Below, one piece after another: positions 53,531 through 62,958 of a DNA stretch of 64,000 bases (position 1 is the first letter of the stretch; each line of letters opens with the position of its first letter). Origin of the DNA: Roseovarius carneus (lineage in GTDB: Bacteria; Pseudomonadota; Alphaproteobacteria; Rhodobacterales; Rhodobacteraceae); the NCBI RefSeq assembly GCF_020141465.1, contig NZ_JAHSPD010000001.1:2834374-2898373 (forward strand), in the 5' to 3' direction. Made by a program: the position numbers and the translations under genes. The notes below the pieces were generated by a model. It had not been told where the DNA came from. It saw only the letters and a list, made by a program, of their open reading frames with translations, and made no database searches.

Positions 53531-54130
53531 TCACATGCGGCTGGCGACGTTTTCCCAGTTCACAAGGCTGCCGAGGAAGTTGTCGATATAGGCCGGACGT
53601 TTGTTGCGGAAATCGATGTAGTAGGAATGCTCCCATACATCGCAGCCCAGCAAAGCGGTCTGGCCGAAGCAGACAGGGTTCACCCCATTCTCGGTCTTGG
53701 TGACTTTGAGGCTCCCATCGGTGTCTTTCACAAGCCATGCCCAGCCCGAGCCGAACTGACCCGCGCCTGCGGCGGCGAACTGGCTTTTGAACTCATCATA
53801 GCTGCCGAAGCTGTCTTTGATGGCCGCTTCCAGCTCAGACGGCATGTCGGATTTGCCGGGGCTCATCATTTCCCAAAACTGGTTGTGGTTCCAGAGCTGG
53901 CTGATGTTGTTGAAGATACCCGACTGCGCTACGGCAGAGGCGTCATAAGTACCGGTGATGATCTCTTCGAGGGACTTGCCCTCCCATTCGGTTCCGGCAA
54001 TTAGCTTGTTGCCGTTGTCAACATAGGCCTTGTGGTGGATGTCGTGGTGGTATTCCAGCGTCTCCTGGCTCATGCCATTGCCGGCCAGCGCGTCATGCGC
54101 ATAGGGAAGATCGGGAAGTTCAAAGCTCAT
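53531..54130 (-). CDS. sodB: Superoxide dismutase [Fe]
   Basis: A 199-aa Fe/Mn-family SOD. Metal ligands are in YHHDIHHKAYVD (first His), LWNHNQFWE (second His), and CDVWEHSYYIDF (Asp and His). The GQFGSGWAWLV and ALLGCDVWEH contexts fit the iron-type enzyme, although metal choice cannot be proven by eye. A GAGGGGG ribosome-binding site precedes the ATG. It is monocistronic, with its own terminator. Confidence 0.94.
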   Translation of the reverse strand: MSFELPDLPYAHDALAGNGMSQETLEYHHDIHHKAYVDNGNKLIAGTEWEGKSLEEIITGTYDASAVAQSGIFNNISQLWNHNQFWEMMSPGKSDMPSELEAAIKDSFGSYDEFKSQFAAAGAGQFGSGWAWLVKDTDGSLKVTKTENGVNPVCFGQTALLGCDVWEHSYYIDFRNKRPAYIDNFLGSLVNWENVASRM

Positions 54131-54232
54131 GGGTCAGCCCCCTCGTCAGGATTCAAATATATGTGGCCCTAAATGGAGGGCCTGCGGGGCAAACGTCAAG
54201 AGCGATCGGTTTGTTCCGCTCAAAGCGCCACC

Positions 54233-54799
54233 TCAGACGAGGTAACCAACCTCACTGCCCGGCGCGGCAGCACCTTTGAGGATATCGAACATATATTGCG
54301 CGACCGAGCGGAAGCAGACGATGCGCACAGCGCTATCATCAGGCATCCAGAGCGCGGCCGGCACCTGCGCCATACGGGTGCGGCGGAACATGCCGGGCGC
54401 AAAGGCGGCCATATCGACGGGGGCCAGTTTCGCGATCACCTCGCGCACCTGCGCACCGCCCGACACCTCGAAAAGCGCCCGCGCGTCCGACACATTGACC
54501 GCCAGCGAAGGCTCGCCCGTCAGCGATTTTTCAATCGCCACCAGATGGGTGTCGACCTCACTGTAAGGCACCAGCAGCAAAAGCTCATCGGGCGACATCC
54601 ATGCGATTGCACTGCGTCCCTTGGCGCTGATCCGGTTCTGCTCGGGCATTTTGCAGCCCGTGGCCTTCTCGGCGGCGCGGCGCAGCTTGGCCTCGGCCAG
54701 ATCGCCGCGCAGGGTAATCATCCCTTGCAGGCCCATTTCCTGAACCTGAGCGAAGCCGTCATAATTGGCACCTTGCAGCGCACTGAGTGTATTAGACAT
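54233..54799 (-). CDS. soxG: Sarcosine oxidase gamma subunit
   Basis: A 188-aa SoxG subunit of the heterotetrameric sarcosine oxidase (sarcosine to glycine, methylene to tetrahydrofolate). Characteristic parts are RISAKGRSAIAWMSPDELLLL in pieces and SDARALFEVSGGAQVREVIAKL. The ATG at 54799 has a GGGGAG ribosome-binding site and overlaps the soxA end by 8 bp. It is the last gene of the sox cluster. Confidence 0.92.
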   Translation of the reverse strand: MSNTLSALQGANYDGFAQVQEMGLQGMITLRGDLAEAKLRRAAEKATGCKMPEQNRISAKGRSAIAWMSPDELLLLVPYSEVDTHLVAIEKSLTGEPSLAVNVSDARALFEVSGGAQVREVIAKLAPVDMAAFAPGMFRRTRMAQVPAALWMPDDSAVRIVCFRSVAQYMFDILKGAAAPGSEVGYLV

Positions 54800-57700
54800 T
54801 TTGCTTCTCCCCATCTTTGTCGAAGAATACCGCATCAACAATCTTGGCCTTGACGCTGCTCCCGTCTGTCTTCGGGAAGGTCAGAACCTCGCCCATCCGG
54901 TCCGGCCCGCGCAGCACAAGGCCCATTGCGATACCATGCCCCAGCGTGGGCGAATGGTAGGTCGAGGTCACCCGGCCCTGCACGTTGCGCTGGCCATTGG
55001 CGTTCTTGCCATCGGCCACAGCATAAGCGCCATCAGGAAGGACAGAGCCATCGACAGTTTCCAGCCCCACAAGCTTCCAGCGGGTCGGATCGGTCATGTG
55101 GCTGCGGGCCTGCGCGCGCTTGCCGAGATAGTCTTCTTTCTTCTTGGAGATCGCCCAGCCCATGCCGAGATCCTGCGGGATAACAGTCCCGTCCGTCTCG
55201 TCCCCGATCATGATAAAGCCCTTCTCGGCGCGCATGATATGCAGCGCCTCGGTGCCATAGGCGGTCACGTCATGCGGCGCGCCAGCAGCCATGAGCGCAT
55301 CCCAGAGCGCCCGGCCTTGGCCCGCACGCACGGCAATCTCATAGCTCAGCTCGCCAGAAAACGAGATCCGGAAGATGCGCACGGGAATACCCGCGAGCGT
55401 GGCATCGGCCCAACCCATGAAGCTGAGCGCCTCAGCCGACAGATCATCAGAACTGAGCGCCTGAAGCGTCTCGCGCGATTTCGGCCCGACCACAGCAATC
55501 TGGGCAAACTGCTCGGTCACATTGGCGACATAGACGTCCCAATCCCACCATTCGGTTTGCAGCCATTCTTCCATATGGCCATGGACCGTATCGGCCCCGC
55601 CCGAGGTGGTATGACACAGGAACGTATTCTCATCGAGGCGGGCGACAACGCCATCATCGGTGAGAAACCCGTTCTCCGAACACATCAGACCATAGCGGCA
55701 GCGGCCCGGCTTCAGCGTGCTCATCATATTGGTGTAGAGCATGTCGAGGAAGCGGCCCGCATCCGCGCCCTTCACGATCAGCTTGCCCAGCGTCGAGGCG
55801 TCGAGCATCCCGAGGCTGTTACGGGTGGCCAGAACCTCGCGACTGACGGCATCGTGCAGGCTCTCGCCCGCGCGCGGATAGCTATAGGGGCGACGCCAGT
55901 GGCCGACCGGCTCCCATTCCACGCCGTTCTCCTCGTGCCACGCGTGGATGGGCGTGCGGCGCAGGGGCTGAAACCGCTCGTCGCGCGCCTCTCCCGCGAT
56001 GGAGGCCATGGAGATGGGCGTGTAGGGCGGGCGGAACGTGGTGGTGCCCGTCTGCGGAATAGGCTGGTTCAGCGCATCAGACAGAATGGCCAGCCCGTTG
56101 ATATTGCTGAGCTTCCCTTGATCCGTGGCCATGCCGAGCGTGGTGTAGCGTTTGGCGTGCTCGACACTCTCGAACCCTTCTTGGGCCGCGAGTTGCACGT
56201 CGGAGACTTTTACGTCGTTCTGGTAATCCAACCACGCTTTGGAGCGTTTGGCATAGCCCGCGCCCTGCGGCATCATCCAGACGGGGGTGAGCGGTGCCTC
56301 GTCGGGCGCTACGGTCTTCGGTGCGGCACTCGCCTTCGCGGCGTGGCCTGCCGCCGCGGCGGCGTCATGGCCCGCTTGATGCGCATCGGCCACGGTCTGG
56401 GAAAGGTGCAAAGCGCCATTTGCGGCCCCCGCGGGTGTGACGAAGCCCGTACCCTCCGCGCCCAACGGTGGGCGTGCGGGATCGGGGCGGAAGAACGCGC
56501 CCGCCTCGTCCCATGTGAGCTTGCCACCGCAATGGGACCACAGATGCACGACAGGCGACCAGCCACCGGACATGGCGACCGCATCGCAGGCCAGCTCTTC
56601 CAGCGTCGCACCCTCGCCCGCTTGCGAGCAGATGCTGACCCCGGTCACACGCTTGCCGCCTTTGACGGAGGCCACGGCGTGACCCATCATGACGCGAATG
56701 CCCAGCGCCTTGGCCTCGGCCATCAGCGGGCTGTCGGCGGGCAGAACGCGCGCGTCGAGGATGACGGGGACCGAGAGGCCCATCTGCACGAGCGTGATCG
56801 CGGTGCGGTAGGCATCATCATTGTTGGTCACAACGACCGTGCGGTCGCCACAGGACACGCCGAAATCAACCGCATAATCACGGATGGCCGAGGCCAGCAT
56901 GACGCCGGGAATGTCGTTGCCCGCAAAGCTCAGGGGGCGCTCAATCGCGCCGGTGGCGGTGATCACGTGGCCCGCGCGGATGCGCCAGAGGCGGTGACGG
57001 GGGCCAGCGGCCTCGGGTTGGTGATCGCCTGTGCGCTCGTATCCGAGGACATAGCCGTGATCATAGACGCCGGAGCCTTGGGTGCGGGTACGCAGGGTGA
57101 CGTTTTCCATCGCGCGCAGCTCAGCTGTCAGAACGTCGATATAGTCTGCCGCCGGTTGACCCTCAATCGTGCCGCCATCCACGGGGGTGCGTCCGCCGAG
57201 ATGCGCGGTTTGCTCCAGCAACAACACTTTCGCGCCAGTCTGTGCGGCGGATTTTGCGGCCTGAAGCCCCGCAATGCCGCCACCGATCACCAAAACATCC
57301 GTGAACGCGTAGAAATGCTCATAGCTATCATTATCACGGCTCTCGGGCGCTTTACCCAAGCCTGCGGATTTGCGAATAATCGGCTCGTAGACATGCTTCC
57401 AGAAGGGGCGCGGATAGATAAACATCTTGTAATAGAAACCCGCAGGCAGGAAGCGCGAGAGCTTGGAATTCACCACGCCGATATCGAATTCAAGGCTGGG
57501 CCAATGGTTCTGGCTGGAGGCTTTGAGCCCGTCATAAAGCTCGGTCGTGGTGACGCGTTGGTTGGGCTCGAACTGATCCCCCTCGCCCATATGGACAAGG
57601 CCATTGGGCTCTTCCGCGCCGGAAGCCACGACACCGCGCGGGCGGTGATATTTGAACGAGCGCCCCATCAGCATCTGGTCATTCGCCAAAAGGGCCGAGG

Positions 57701-57806
57701 CGATCGTGTCGCCCTCGAAGCCGCGCAAGCGCTTGCCGTTGAACGAAAAATCAAGCGCGCGCGCCTTGTTGAGAAGGCGGCCGCCTTTTGCCAGACGTGT
57801 GCTCAT
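54792..57806 (-). CDS. soxA: Sarcosine oxidase alpha subunit
   Basis: A 1004-aa subunit. An N-terminal region with FNGKRLRGFEGDTIASALLAN (ferredoxin-like) precedes a pyridine-nucleotide-binding fold with VLVIGGGIAGLQAA near residue 170. A C-terminal GcvT-like tetrahydrofolate-binding half follows (after about residue 600), which receives the methylene group. A GAGAGGG ribosome-binding site precedes the ATG. It overlaps soxG and follows soxD by 61 bp. Confidence 0.95.
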   Translation of the reverse strand: MSTRLAKGGRLLNKARALDFSFNGKRLRGFEGDTIASALLANDQMLMGRSFKYHRPRGVVASGAEEPNGLVHMGEGDQFEPNQRVTTTELYDGLKASSQNHWPSLEFDIGVVNSKLSRFLPAGFYYKMFIYPRPFWKHVYEPIIRKSAGLGKAPESRDNDSYEHFYAFTDVLVIGGGIAGLQAAKSAAQTGAKVLLLEQTAHLGGRTPVDGGTIEGQPAADYIDVLTAELRAMENVTLRTRTQGSGVYDHGYVLGYERTGDHQPEAAGPRHRLWRIRAGHVITATGAIERPLSFAGNDIPGVMLASAIRDYAVDFGVSCGDRTVVVTNNDDAYRTAITLVQMGLSVPVILDARVLPADSPLMAEAKALGIRVMMGHAVASVKGGKRVTGVSICSQAGEGATLEELACDAVAMSGGWSPVVHLWSHCGGKLTWDEAGAFFRPDPARPPLGAEGTGFVTPAGAANGALHLSQTVADAHQAGHDAAAAAGHAAKASAAPKTVAPDEAPLTPVWMMPQGAGYAKRSKAWLDYQNDVKVSDVQLAAQEGFESVEHAKRYTTLGMATDQGKLSNINGLAILSDALNQPIPQTGTTTFRPPYTPISMASIAGEARDERFQPLRRTPIHAWHEENGVEWEPVGHWRRPYSYPRAGESLHDAVSREVLATRNSLGMLDASTLGKLIVKGADAGRFLDMLYTNMMSTLKPGRCRYGLMCSENGFLTDDGVVARLDENTFLCHTTSGGADTVHGHMEEWLQTEWWDWDVYVANVTEQFAQIAVVGPKSRETLQALSSDDLSAEALSFMGWADATLAGIPVRIFRISFSGELSYEIAVRAGQGRALWDALMAAGAPHDVTAYGTEALHIMRAEKGFIMIGDETDGTVIPQDLGMGWAISKKKEDYLGKRAQARSHMTDPTRWKLVGLETVDGSVLPDGAYAVADGKNANGQRNVQGRVTSTYHSPTLGHGIAMGLVLRGPDRMGEVLTFPKTDGSSVKAKIVDAVFFDKDGEKQNV

Positions 57807-57867
57807 GCTGTGGCCCTCTCGGTTATGGTTGGTGTTGCGGTTTGAGTATTTTTGCTAAGAAGAAAGC

Positions 57868-58197
57868 TCATGAGAATTCCCGCCATGTCCAGCCGGGGCG
57901 CTTGGCGGTGATCTTGTCCTTGATATCCTGAGGCGGCTCGTAGGTTTGGGCCGCGTAGGTGCCGAAGACCTCAAGCGTCATGGTGCAGCGGGCGGCGTGG
58001 AACCACTTGCCGCAGCCGTTATTGTGTCGCCAGCGCTCAAAGTGGACGCCTTTGGGGTTTTCCTTGGAGAAGAGATAGGAGTGGAACTCTTCTTCGGACG
58101 CCGTGGGGCCATGGCGCGTGATATGCGCCTCGCCGCCGCCGTGGAATTCGGTTTCCTCGCCGGTGATGCCGCAGCAGGGGCAGGTCAGGATGAGCAT
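57868..58197 (-). CDS. soxD: Sarcosine oxidase delta subunit
   Basis: A 109-aa zinc-binding subunit. MLILTCPCCG and NNGCGKWFHAARC hold the Cys residues and nearby His, and RHGPTASEEEFHSYLF is typical. The ATG at 58197 comes one base after the stop of the unknown gene upstream; the longer frame to 58290 lies inside that gene. It completes SoxBDAG. Confidence 0.92.
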   Translation of the reverse strand: MLILTCPCCGITGEETEFHGGGEAHITRHGPTASEEEFHSYLFSKENPKGVHFERWRHNNGCGKWFHAARCTMTLEVFGTYAAQTYEPPQDIKDKITAKRPGWTWREFS

Positions 58198-58198
58198 G

Positions 58199-58729
58199 TC
58201 AAAGCCCTTTCGGTGGTGCTGGAATACGGATGAAGTGGGTAGGGGCAACTTCGGAACCATTCGCGCTCCAGTTTCCGAAAGAAGATGCACGTGAACCTAC
58301 AAAAACGTCTGAACCATCGTAGAGGAAAGCGACAAATATATAAGCCGGGCATTCCAAGATCGGTTTCCAGAAGTCCTCCAGATCGCCGCGATAGATTTCT
58401 TTCAATTGGCGCTCCTGCTCTGACAGGCGCACACGTTCTTGTTCTTCCCATTCCAGTGCTCTCTTGGATTTCCGGTTGGAAACGTCAGAGATTATCTCAC
58501 CAACTTCCTGTTCAGTCAGTCCGTAGGAAGAAGCTAGCTCTTCAAGCGCAACTTCGTTAGCCGAGGCTAGTCGCTCAATGCGTTCACGTTCCTCGCGCGC
58601 TATATCCACAATTCGCCCATACGAAACACTGTCAAAATCATGAGAAATGTTCTTTAACGACTCTCCACGTATCCGACGCTTGAGGATTTCAGCGTTTCGC
58701 TCAGTTTTGAGTGCCTCCACCATAATCAA
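58199..58729 (-). CDS. Unknown 176-aa protein encoded between soxB and soxD
   Basis: The ATG at 58729 overlaps the soxB stop (ATGA), and the stop is one base before the soxD ATG, so it is embedded in the sox operon. The N-terminal half is strongly charged and helical (about residues 5-115, many Arg/Glu/Lys), with a helix-turn-helix-like stretch near YGRIVDIAREE and ASSYGLTEQEVGEII. The C-terminal part is beta-rich with FVAFLYDGSDVFVGS. The base composition is clearly lower in GC than soxB or soxD. I do not recognise it; sarcosine oxidase operons normally lack such a gene. Confidence 0.75.
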   Translation of the reverse strand: MIMVEALKTERNAEILKRRIRGESLKNISHDFDSVSYGRIVDIAREERERIERLASANEVALEELASSYGLTEQEVGEIISDVSNRKSKRALEWEEQERVRLSEQERQLKEIYRGDLEDFWKPILECPAYIFVAFLYDGSDVFVGSRASSFGNWSANGSEVAPTHFIRIPAPPKGL

Positions 58730-59970
58730 TGCGCCACCCCCGCCGCCACGCTTTCATCAATAAACCGGCCTTCATAAAACCTGTTCAGCCCGAAGGCGTC
58801 CGTCAGGGGCGAGTGGCCTTTGGCCATCAGTTCCGCAAAGCCCCAGCCGGAGCCGGGGATGGCTTTGAAGCCGCCTGTGCCCCAGCCGCAATTGATGAAG
58901 CAGCCTTCCAGTGGGGTGGTGCTGAGGATCGGCGAGCGGTCGCCTGTGACGTCCACGATGCCGCCCCATTGGCGCAGCATTTTGAGGCGGGCGACCATCG
59001 GGAAGGTCTCAACGAGTGCGCGCACGGTTTCTTCGATATGATGGAAGCTGCCACGCTGCGTGAAGTTGTTGTGCCCGTCCGTGCCGCCGCCGATGACCAT
59101 TTCGCCCTTGTCCGACTGGCTCATGTAGCCGTGCACGGTGTTCGCCATGACGACCACGTCCATGCAGGGTTTGATCGGCTCGGAGACGAGCGCTTGCAAG
59201 GCCACGCTCTCAATCGGCAGGCGGAAGCCCGCCATGTCCGCCAGATGCCCCGAGTGGCCCGCGACGACCATGCCGAGTTTCTTGCAGCCGATATCGCCGC
59301 GCGAGGTGCTGACCCCGGTGACCTTGCCACCCTCGGAGCGGACGCCGGTGACCTCGCATTGCTGGATCACGTGCATGCCCATATCCGAGCAGGCCCGCGC
59401 GTAGCCCCACGCCACCGCATCGTGGCGGGCGGTGCCTGCGCGCGATTGCCAGAGCCCGCCCAGAACCGGATAGCGCGGCCCCGAAAGGTTGATGATCGGG
59501 ACGAGTTCCTTGACGCGCTCGGGCGTAATGAATTCGGTCGGCACGCCTTGCAGCGCGTTGGCGTGAGCGGTGCGTTTGTAGCCGCGCACCTCGTGCTCGG
59601 TCTGGGCCAGCATGATGCAGCCACGAGGGCTGAACATGACGTTGTAGTTGAGGTCCTGTGACATCGTCTCGTAGAGGCTGCGTGCTTTTTCATAGATCGC
59701 CGCCGAAGGGTCTTGCAGATAATTGGAGCGGATGATGGTCGTGTTGCGCCCCGTGTTGCCGCCGCCGAGCCAACCTTTCTCCAAGATCGCCACATTGGTG
59801 ATGCCGAAATTCTTGCCAAGATAATAGGCGGTGGCCAGACCATGCCCGCCCGCGCCGATGATGATCACGTCATATTGCTTGCGCGGCTCGGGCGCGCCCC
59901 ATGCACGGCCCCATCCGGTGTGGTTGCGGAGTGCCTCTCGGGCGATGGCAAAGGCGGAATAACGTTTCAT
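58726..59970 (-). CDS. soxB: Sarcosine oxidase beta subunit
   Basis: A 414-aa FAD/FMN subunit of the DAO family. The FAD motif is VIIIGAGGHGLATAYYLG (about 35-52). His183 in ARHDAVAWGYA lies where the covalent FMN His is expected (His173 in Corynebacterium SoxB). The C-terminal GWGTGGFKAIPGSGWGFAE completes the site. The ATG at 59970 gives the normal MKRYSAFAIAREAL start; the frame is open to 60015. The 213-bp upstream gap is divergent with ccmI and should hold both promoters. Confidence 0.95.
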   Translation of the reverse strand: MKRYSAFAIAREALRNHTGWGRAWGAPEPRKQYDVIIIGAGGHGLATAYYLGKNFGITNVAILEKGWLGGGNTGRNTTIIRSNYLQDPSAAIYEKARSLYETMSQDLNYNVMFSPRGCIMLAQTEHEVRGYKRTAHANALQGVPTEFITPERVKELVPIINLSGPRYPVLGGLWQSRAGTARHDAVAWGYARACSDMGMHVIQQCEVTGVRSEGGKVTGVSTSRGDIGCKKLGMVVAGHSGHLADMAGFRLPIESVALQALVSEPIKPCMDVVVMANTVHGYMSQSDKGEMVIGGGTDGHNNFTQRGSFHHIEETVRALVETFPMVARLKMLRQWGGIVDVTGDRSPILSTTPLEGCFINCGWGTGGFKAIPGSGWGFAELMAKGHSPLTDAFGLNRFYEGRFIDESVAAGVAH

Positions 59971-60183
59971 GCGCGGCCTCGGGTCAGCTCGGGTCAAAGG
60001 GGATTCGCGGTTCAAGCGGGTGGCGTCGTTCTAAGCTGTGGTATGCTCTCATGCCGGACCCTACAAGATACGCAGTGCGGCATCCAGGGCGCACAATGCG
60101 ACAATGCGCACAGCCCGCGACTTTGCGCCCCTTTTTTTGGCGCGCCGGGGCGTCTATGTGGGGGCAAAGAGGTGGGAGAAGTC

Positions 60184-61419
60184 ATGGTTTTCTGGAGTGT
60201 CGCTGGTATTTTGACCTTGGCCGTTTGTGCAGTCTTCGCGCAGGCGGCGCTGAGGGGTCGCGTGGGGGAAAAAGCCCCTGCGGCCTATGATCTCGAGGTT
60301 TACCGCGTGCAACTGCGCGATGTTGACAAGGATGTCGCGCGCAACGTGCTGACCGAGGAAGAGGGCGCGCGCCTGCGCACCGAAGTCTCCCGGCGGATAT
60401 TGGCGGCGGACGCGGCGCTACAGACATTTGGCGCGCAAGGCGCGCAACCCAAACCCGCAGGCTGGGCCTTGGCCACGGCTGGATCATTGGTGATCGCGGG
60501 GGCGGCGTTCGGGCTCTACTGGGTTGAGGGCGCGCCGGGGTATCGCGACATGCCGCGCGACCTGCGCCTCGCTGTATCAGAGGAGTTGCGCGACAACAGG
60601 CTGTCGCAGGCCGAGGTCGAGGAACGTCTGCCGGTGGAGCTGTTGCCCGGTCCGGCGGAGGAGCCAAGTGCAGAGTTTCTTGAGTTGATCGAGCGGTTGC
60701 GCGCCGTGGTGGCGGACCGTCCCAATGATATCCAAGGGCTCGGGTTTTTGGCCCGTAACGAAGCGCAGCTGGGCAATCACAGCGCCGCCCATGTGGCGCA
60801 AACCCGGCTAATCGCGGCCAAGGGCGAAGATGCCACGGCGGATGATTTCGCCTTTCTGGCGGACCTGATGGTTCTGGCGGCGCGGGGCTATGTGTCCTCC
60901 GATGCGGTGACGGCGCTGCGCGAGGCGCTCGCGCGCAACCCCGAGCAGGAGGAGGCGCGCTTCTACCTTGGGCTTTACTATGCGCAAGTCGACAGGCCCG
61001 ATGCGGCCTTCCGCACATGGGAGAAGCTTTTGCGCGACAGCCCTGCCGATGCCTCATGGGTGCCGCCGATCCGCGCCCAGATTGAGCAATTGGCTGACCG
61101 CGCGGGCGTACGCTATTCCCTGCCGCCCGAAGAGGGCTGGATTCAACCCTCGCGTGAGCAGATCGAGGCGGCAGAAAACATGAGCCCCGAGGACCGCGAA
61201 GAGATGATCCGCGGCATGGTCTCAAACCTTCTGGAGCGGCTGGCGAGCGAGGGCGGGCCGCCCGAGGATTGGGCGCGCGCGATATCGGCGCTGGCAGTCA
61301 TTGGCGAGACGAACCAAGCGGACGCGATCTGGGATGAAGCGCGCAGCGTTTTTGAGGGCAACACGGCCGCGATGCGTATCATCGCCGATGCGGCGCAGGA
61401 ATCAGGGATCATCAATTGA
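60184..61419 (+). CDS. ccmI: c-type cytochrome biogenesis protein CcmI (CycH)
   Basis: 411 aa. Two N-terminal membrane helices (FWSVAGILTLAVCAVFAQAAL and WALATAGSLVIAGAAFGLYW) flank a loop with a leucine-zipper-like helix (VYRVQLRDVDKDVARNVL). A periplasmic TPR region follows (about 200-330), with RNPEQEEARFYLGLYYAQ. CcmI chaperones apocytochrome c to the heme ligase. A GTGGGAG ribosome-binding site precedes the ATG. The other ccm genes are not in the window. It overlaps ruvX by TTGA. Confidence 0.92.
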   Translation: MVFWSVAGILTLAVCAVFAQAALRGRVGEKAPAAYDLEVYRVQLRDVDKDVARNVLTEEEGARLRTEVSRRILAADAALQTFGAQGAQPKPAGWALATAGSLVIAGAAFGLYWVEGAPGYRDMPRDLRLAVSEELRDNRLSQAEVEERLPVELLPGPAEEPSAEFLELIERLRAVVADRPNDIQGLGFLARNEAQLGNHSAAHVAQTRLIAAKGEDATADDFAFLADLMVLAARGYVSSDAVTALREALARNPEQEEARFYLGLYYAQVDRPDAAFRTWEKLLRDSPADASWVPPIRAQIEQLADRAGVRYSLPPEEGWIQPSREQIEAAENMSPEDREEMIRGMVSNLLERLASEGGPPEDWARAISALAVIGETNQADAIWDEARSVFEGNTAAMRIIADAAQESGIIN

Positions 61420-61892
61420 TCGTGCCCACTATTGAGGATCTCGCGAGCGCCCTGCCCCCTGCCGGGGCGCTCATGGGGCTCGACCTTGGGGAAAAGACCC
61501 TCGGCGTGGCTGTATCTGACGGGATGCGCAGCGTGGCCACCCCTTTGGAGACGGTGAAGCGGCGCAAATTTGGTCTTGATGCCGCGCGGCTTCTGGAGAT
61601 CATCGAGGGGCGCGCGCTGGAAGGTATCATTCTCGGGCTGCCGCGCAATATGGACGGCTCGGAAGGGCCGCGTTGTCAATCCACGCGATCCTTTGCGCGC
61701 AATCTCTCGGCGCTCACCCCCCTGCCCATCAGCTTTTGGGACGAGCGTTTGTCGACTGTGGCCGCCGAACGGGCGCTGCTTGAGGCGGATACGACACGAA
61801 AGCGTCGCGCAGAGGTGATCGACCATATCGCCGCCTCGTATATTCTCCAAGGCGTGCTAGACAGGTTGCACCATCTCAAGACCGCGCAATGA
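61416..61892 (+). CDS. ruvX: Holliday junction resolvase-like protein RuvX (YqgF)
   Basis: A 158-aa RNase H-fold protein. Catalytic Asp23 is in GLDLGEKTLGVAVSD, a middle Glu region follows LGLPRNMDGSEGPR, and the last acidic residue is in AEVIDHIAASYIL. It acts on RNA or DNA junctions, including 16S rRNA 5' processing in some bacteria. The TTG start overlaps the ccmI stop (TTGA). It is probably co-transcribed with the DUF1289 gene. Confidence 0.92.
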   Translation: MIVPTIEDLASALPPAGALMGLDLGEKTLGVAVSDGMRSVATPLETVKRRKFGLDAARLLEIIEGRALEGIILGLPRNMDGSEGPRCQSTRSFARNLSALTPLPISFWDERLSTVAAERALLEADTTRKRRAEVIDHIAASYILQGVLDRLHHLKTAQ

Positions 61893-61902
61893 GGGACGAT
61901 CC

Positions 61903-62157
61903 ATGAAAGACGACATGAGCGACCAAATCCCGGTCTGGACCCGTGAAGAGGTGCAATCGCCCTGCGTGCGGGTTTGCGTGGTGCATCCCGAGGCGCGGCT
62001 TTGCACCGGCTGTTTGCGCTCCATCGACGAGATCACACGCTGGTCCAAGATGAGCAATGCCGAGCGGGCCGAGATCATGGAGGCTTTGCCTGGGCGCGCG
62101 GGCCAGTTGCGCAAGCGGCGCGGCGGCCGCGAGGCGCGGTTGAAGCGCGGCGGCTGA
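61903..62157 (+). CDS. DUF1289 family small protein
   Basis: An 84-aa protein with a conserved Cys-rich block: SPCVRVCVVHPEARLCTGCLRS in parts gives Cys-x3-Cys and Cys-x2-Cys. WSKMSNAERAEIM is the DUF1289 signature. The Cys pattern suggests a metal or iron-sulfur site, but this is unproven. GAGGGA precedes the ATG, 11 bp after ruvX. It is convergent with the next minus-strand gene. Confidence 0.88.
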   Translation: MKDDMSDQIPVWTREEVQSPCVRVCVVHPEARLCTGCLRSIDEITRWSKMSNAERAEIMEALPGRAGQLRKRRGGREARLKRGG

Positions 62158-62175
62158 AGCATTTCGCCAGCCGCC

Positions 62176-62958
62176 TCAGGGCGCGGTCATCCACTCGGGC
62201 CCAAGCCCTCGGAATTCCGGCCTGAAATAGGCGATCATCCGGCCCTCTTCGGGGGCTGAGGCCGCATCGCCCCACGGCGCCACGCCGTGCAGGGCCAGGC
62301 GGTGAACGAGCACGGCCTCGCCTTTGACAGTGGGCAATTCCACGCGCGGGCAGCGCTCAAACACCTCGCGGCGGGTCGCTTGGTAAATCTCGGTCAGATC
62401 CACCTCCCCCCACTCCTCGCTTGGCACATCCTTGAGCACGCCATGAAGCGCGGCGCGCATGATCTCGTGGCTGCCCTCCCAGATCACCAGTGGGGCCGCA
62501 TCCGCGCTTGCATCATTGAGCGGCAGGCCAAGGATATAGGCGTGCCGTTCCTTCAACATCCGCGTGCGCGCCGCGCCCACGGGCAAAAGGCCATCCACAT
62601 GCGCCGCATCGCGGTTCAAACGATAGCGAAAGGCACCCTCGCACTCTCCCTCGCGCGGTTTGGGATAGCCCGGATAGACCACAGAAACCTGCGCCGCATG
62701 GAGCGGCAGATCGCCATAATCCGCACAGGCCGCCGAAAAGCCGGGGCCAGAGAGCGGCACGCCCCCCACCGACCCATCGGGCGCATTGGTCAACGTGTCG
62801 ACCCCCACGAACCACGTGCCCTGACATTGCAGCCACTCATCCCGATGCGCAGGCTCCGCCATCCGCACGAGTGCTGCCGCGCGGGCCGCGTCCGCCCAGC
62901 GCGCAAGCCCCGCATCATAGGCAAACTGTATCCAGCCCTTGGTTTTGAGCCCTACCAT
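62176..62958 (-). CDS. Putative Fe(II)/2-oxoglutarate-dependent oxygenase
   Basis: A 260-aa protein. It has a HVD triplet (in RDAAHVDGLLPVG) and a distal His in VLVHRLALHGVAPW followed by a downstream Arg (GRMIAYFRPEF). This order is that of the 2-His-1-carboxylate facial triad with an Arg for 2-oxoglutarate, as in phytanoyl-CoA dioxygenase-like proteins. The substrate is unknown. The start overlaps the stop of the TauE/SafE gene by 7 bp (ATGGTAG). Confidence 0.7.
   Translation of the reverse strand: MVGLKTKGWIQFAYDAGLARWADAARAAALVRMAEPAHRDEWLQCQGTWFVGVDTLTNAPDGSVGGVPLSGPGFSAACADYGDLPLHAAQVSVVYPGYPKPREGECEGAFRYRLNRDAAHVDGLLPVGAARTRMLKERHAYILGLPLNDASADAAPLVIWEGSHEIMRAALHGVLKDVPSEEWGEVDLTEIYQATRREVFERCPRVELPTVKGEAVLVHRLALHGVAPWGDAASAPEEGRMIAYFRPEFRGLGPEWMTAP

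Noticed and set aside
54765..57845. 1026-codon plus-strand open frame opposite soxA
   Set aside because: Antisense shadow of the high-GC soxA coding sequence. It shows no domain motif and the soxA product is unmistakable.
60060..60115. Repeated CAATGCG words between soxB and ccmI as a possible operator
   Set aside because: Two short direct copies only, with no clear symmetry; too weak to call a binding site.
59713..60183. N-terminal extension of ccmI by 157 codons
   Set aside because: It runs antisense to soxB and through the divergent promoter. The ATG at 60184 has a ribosome-binding site and gives the normal CcmI membrane start.
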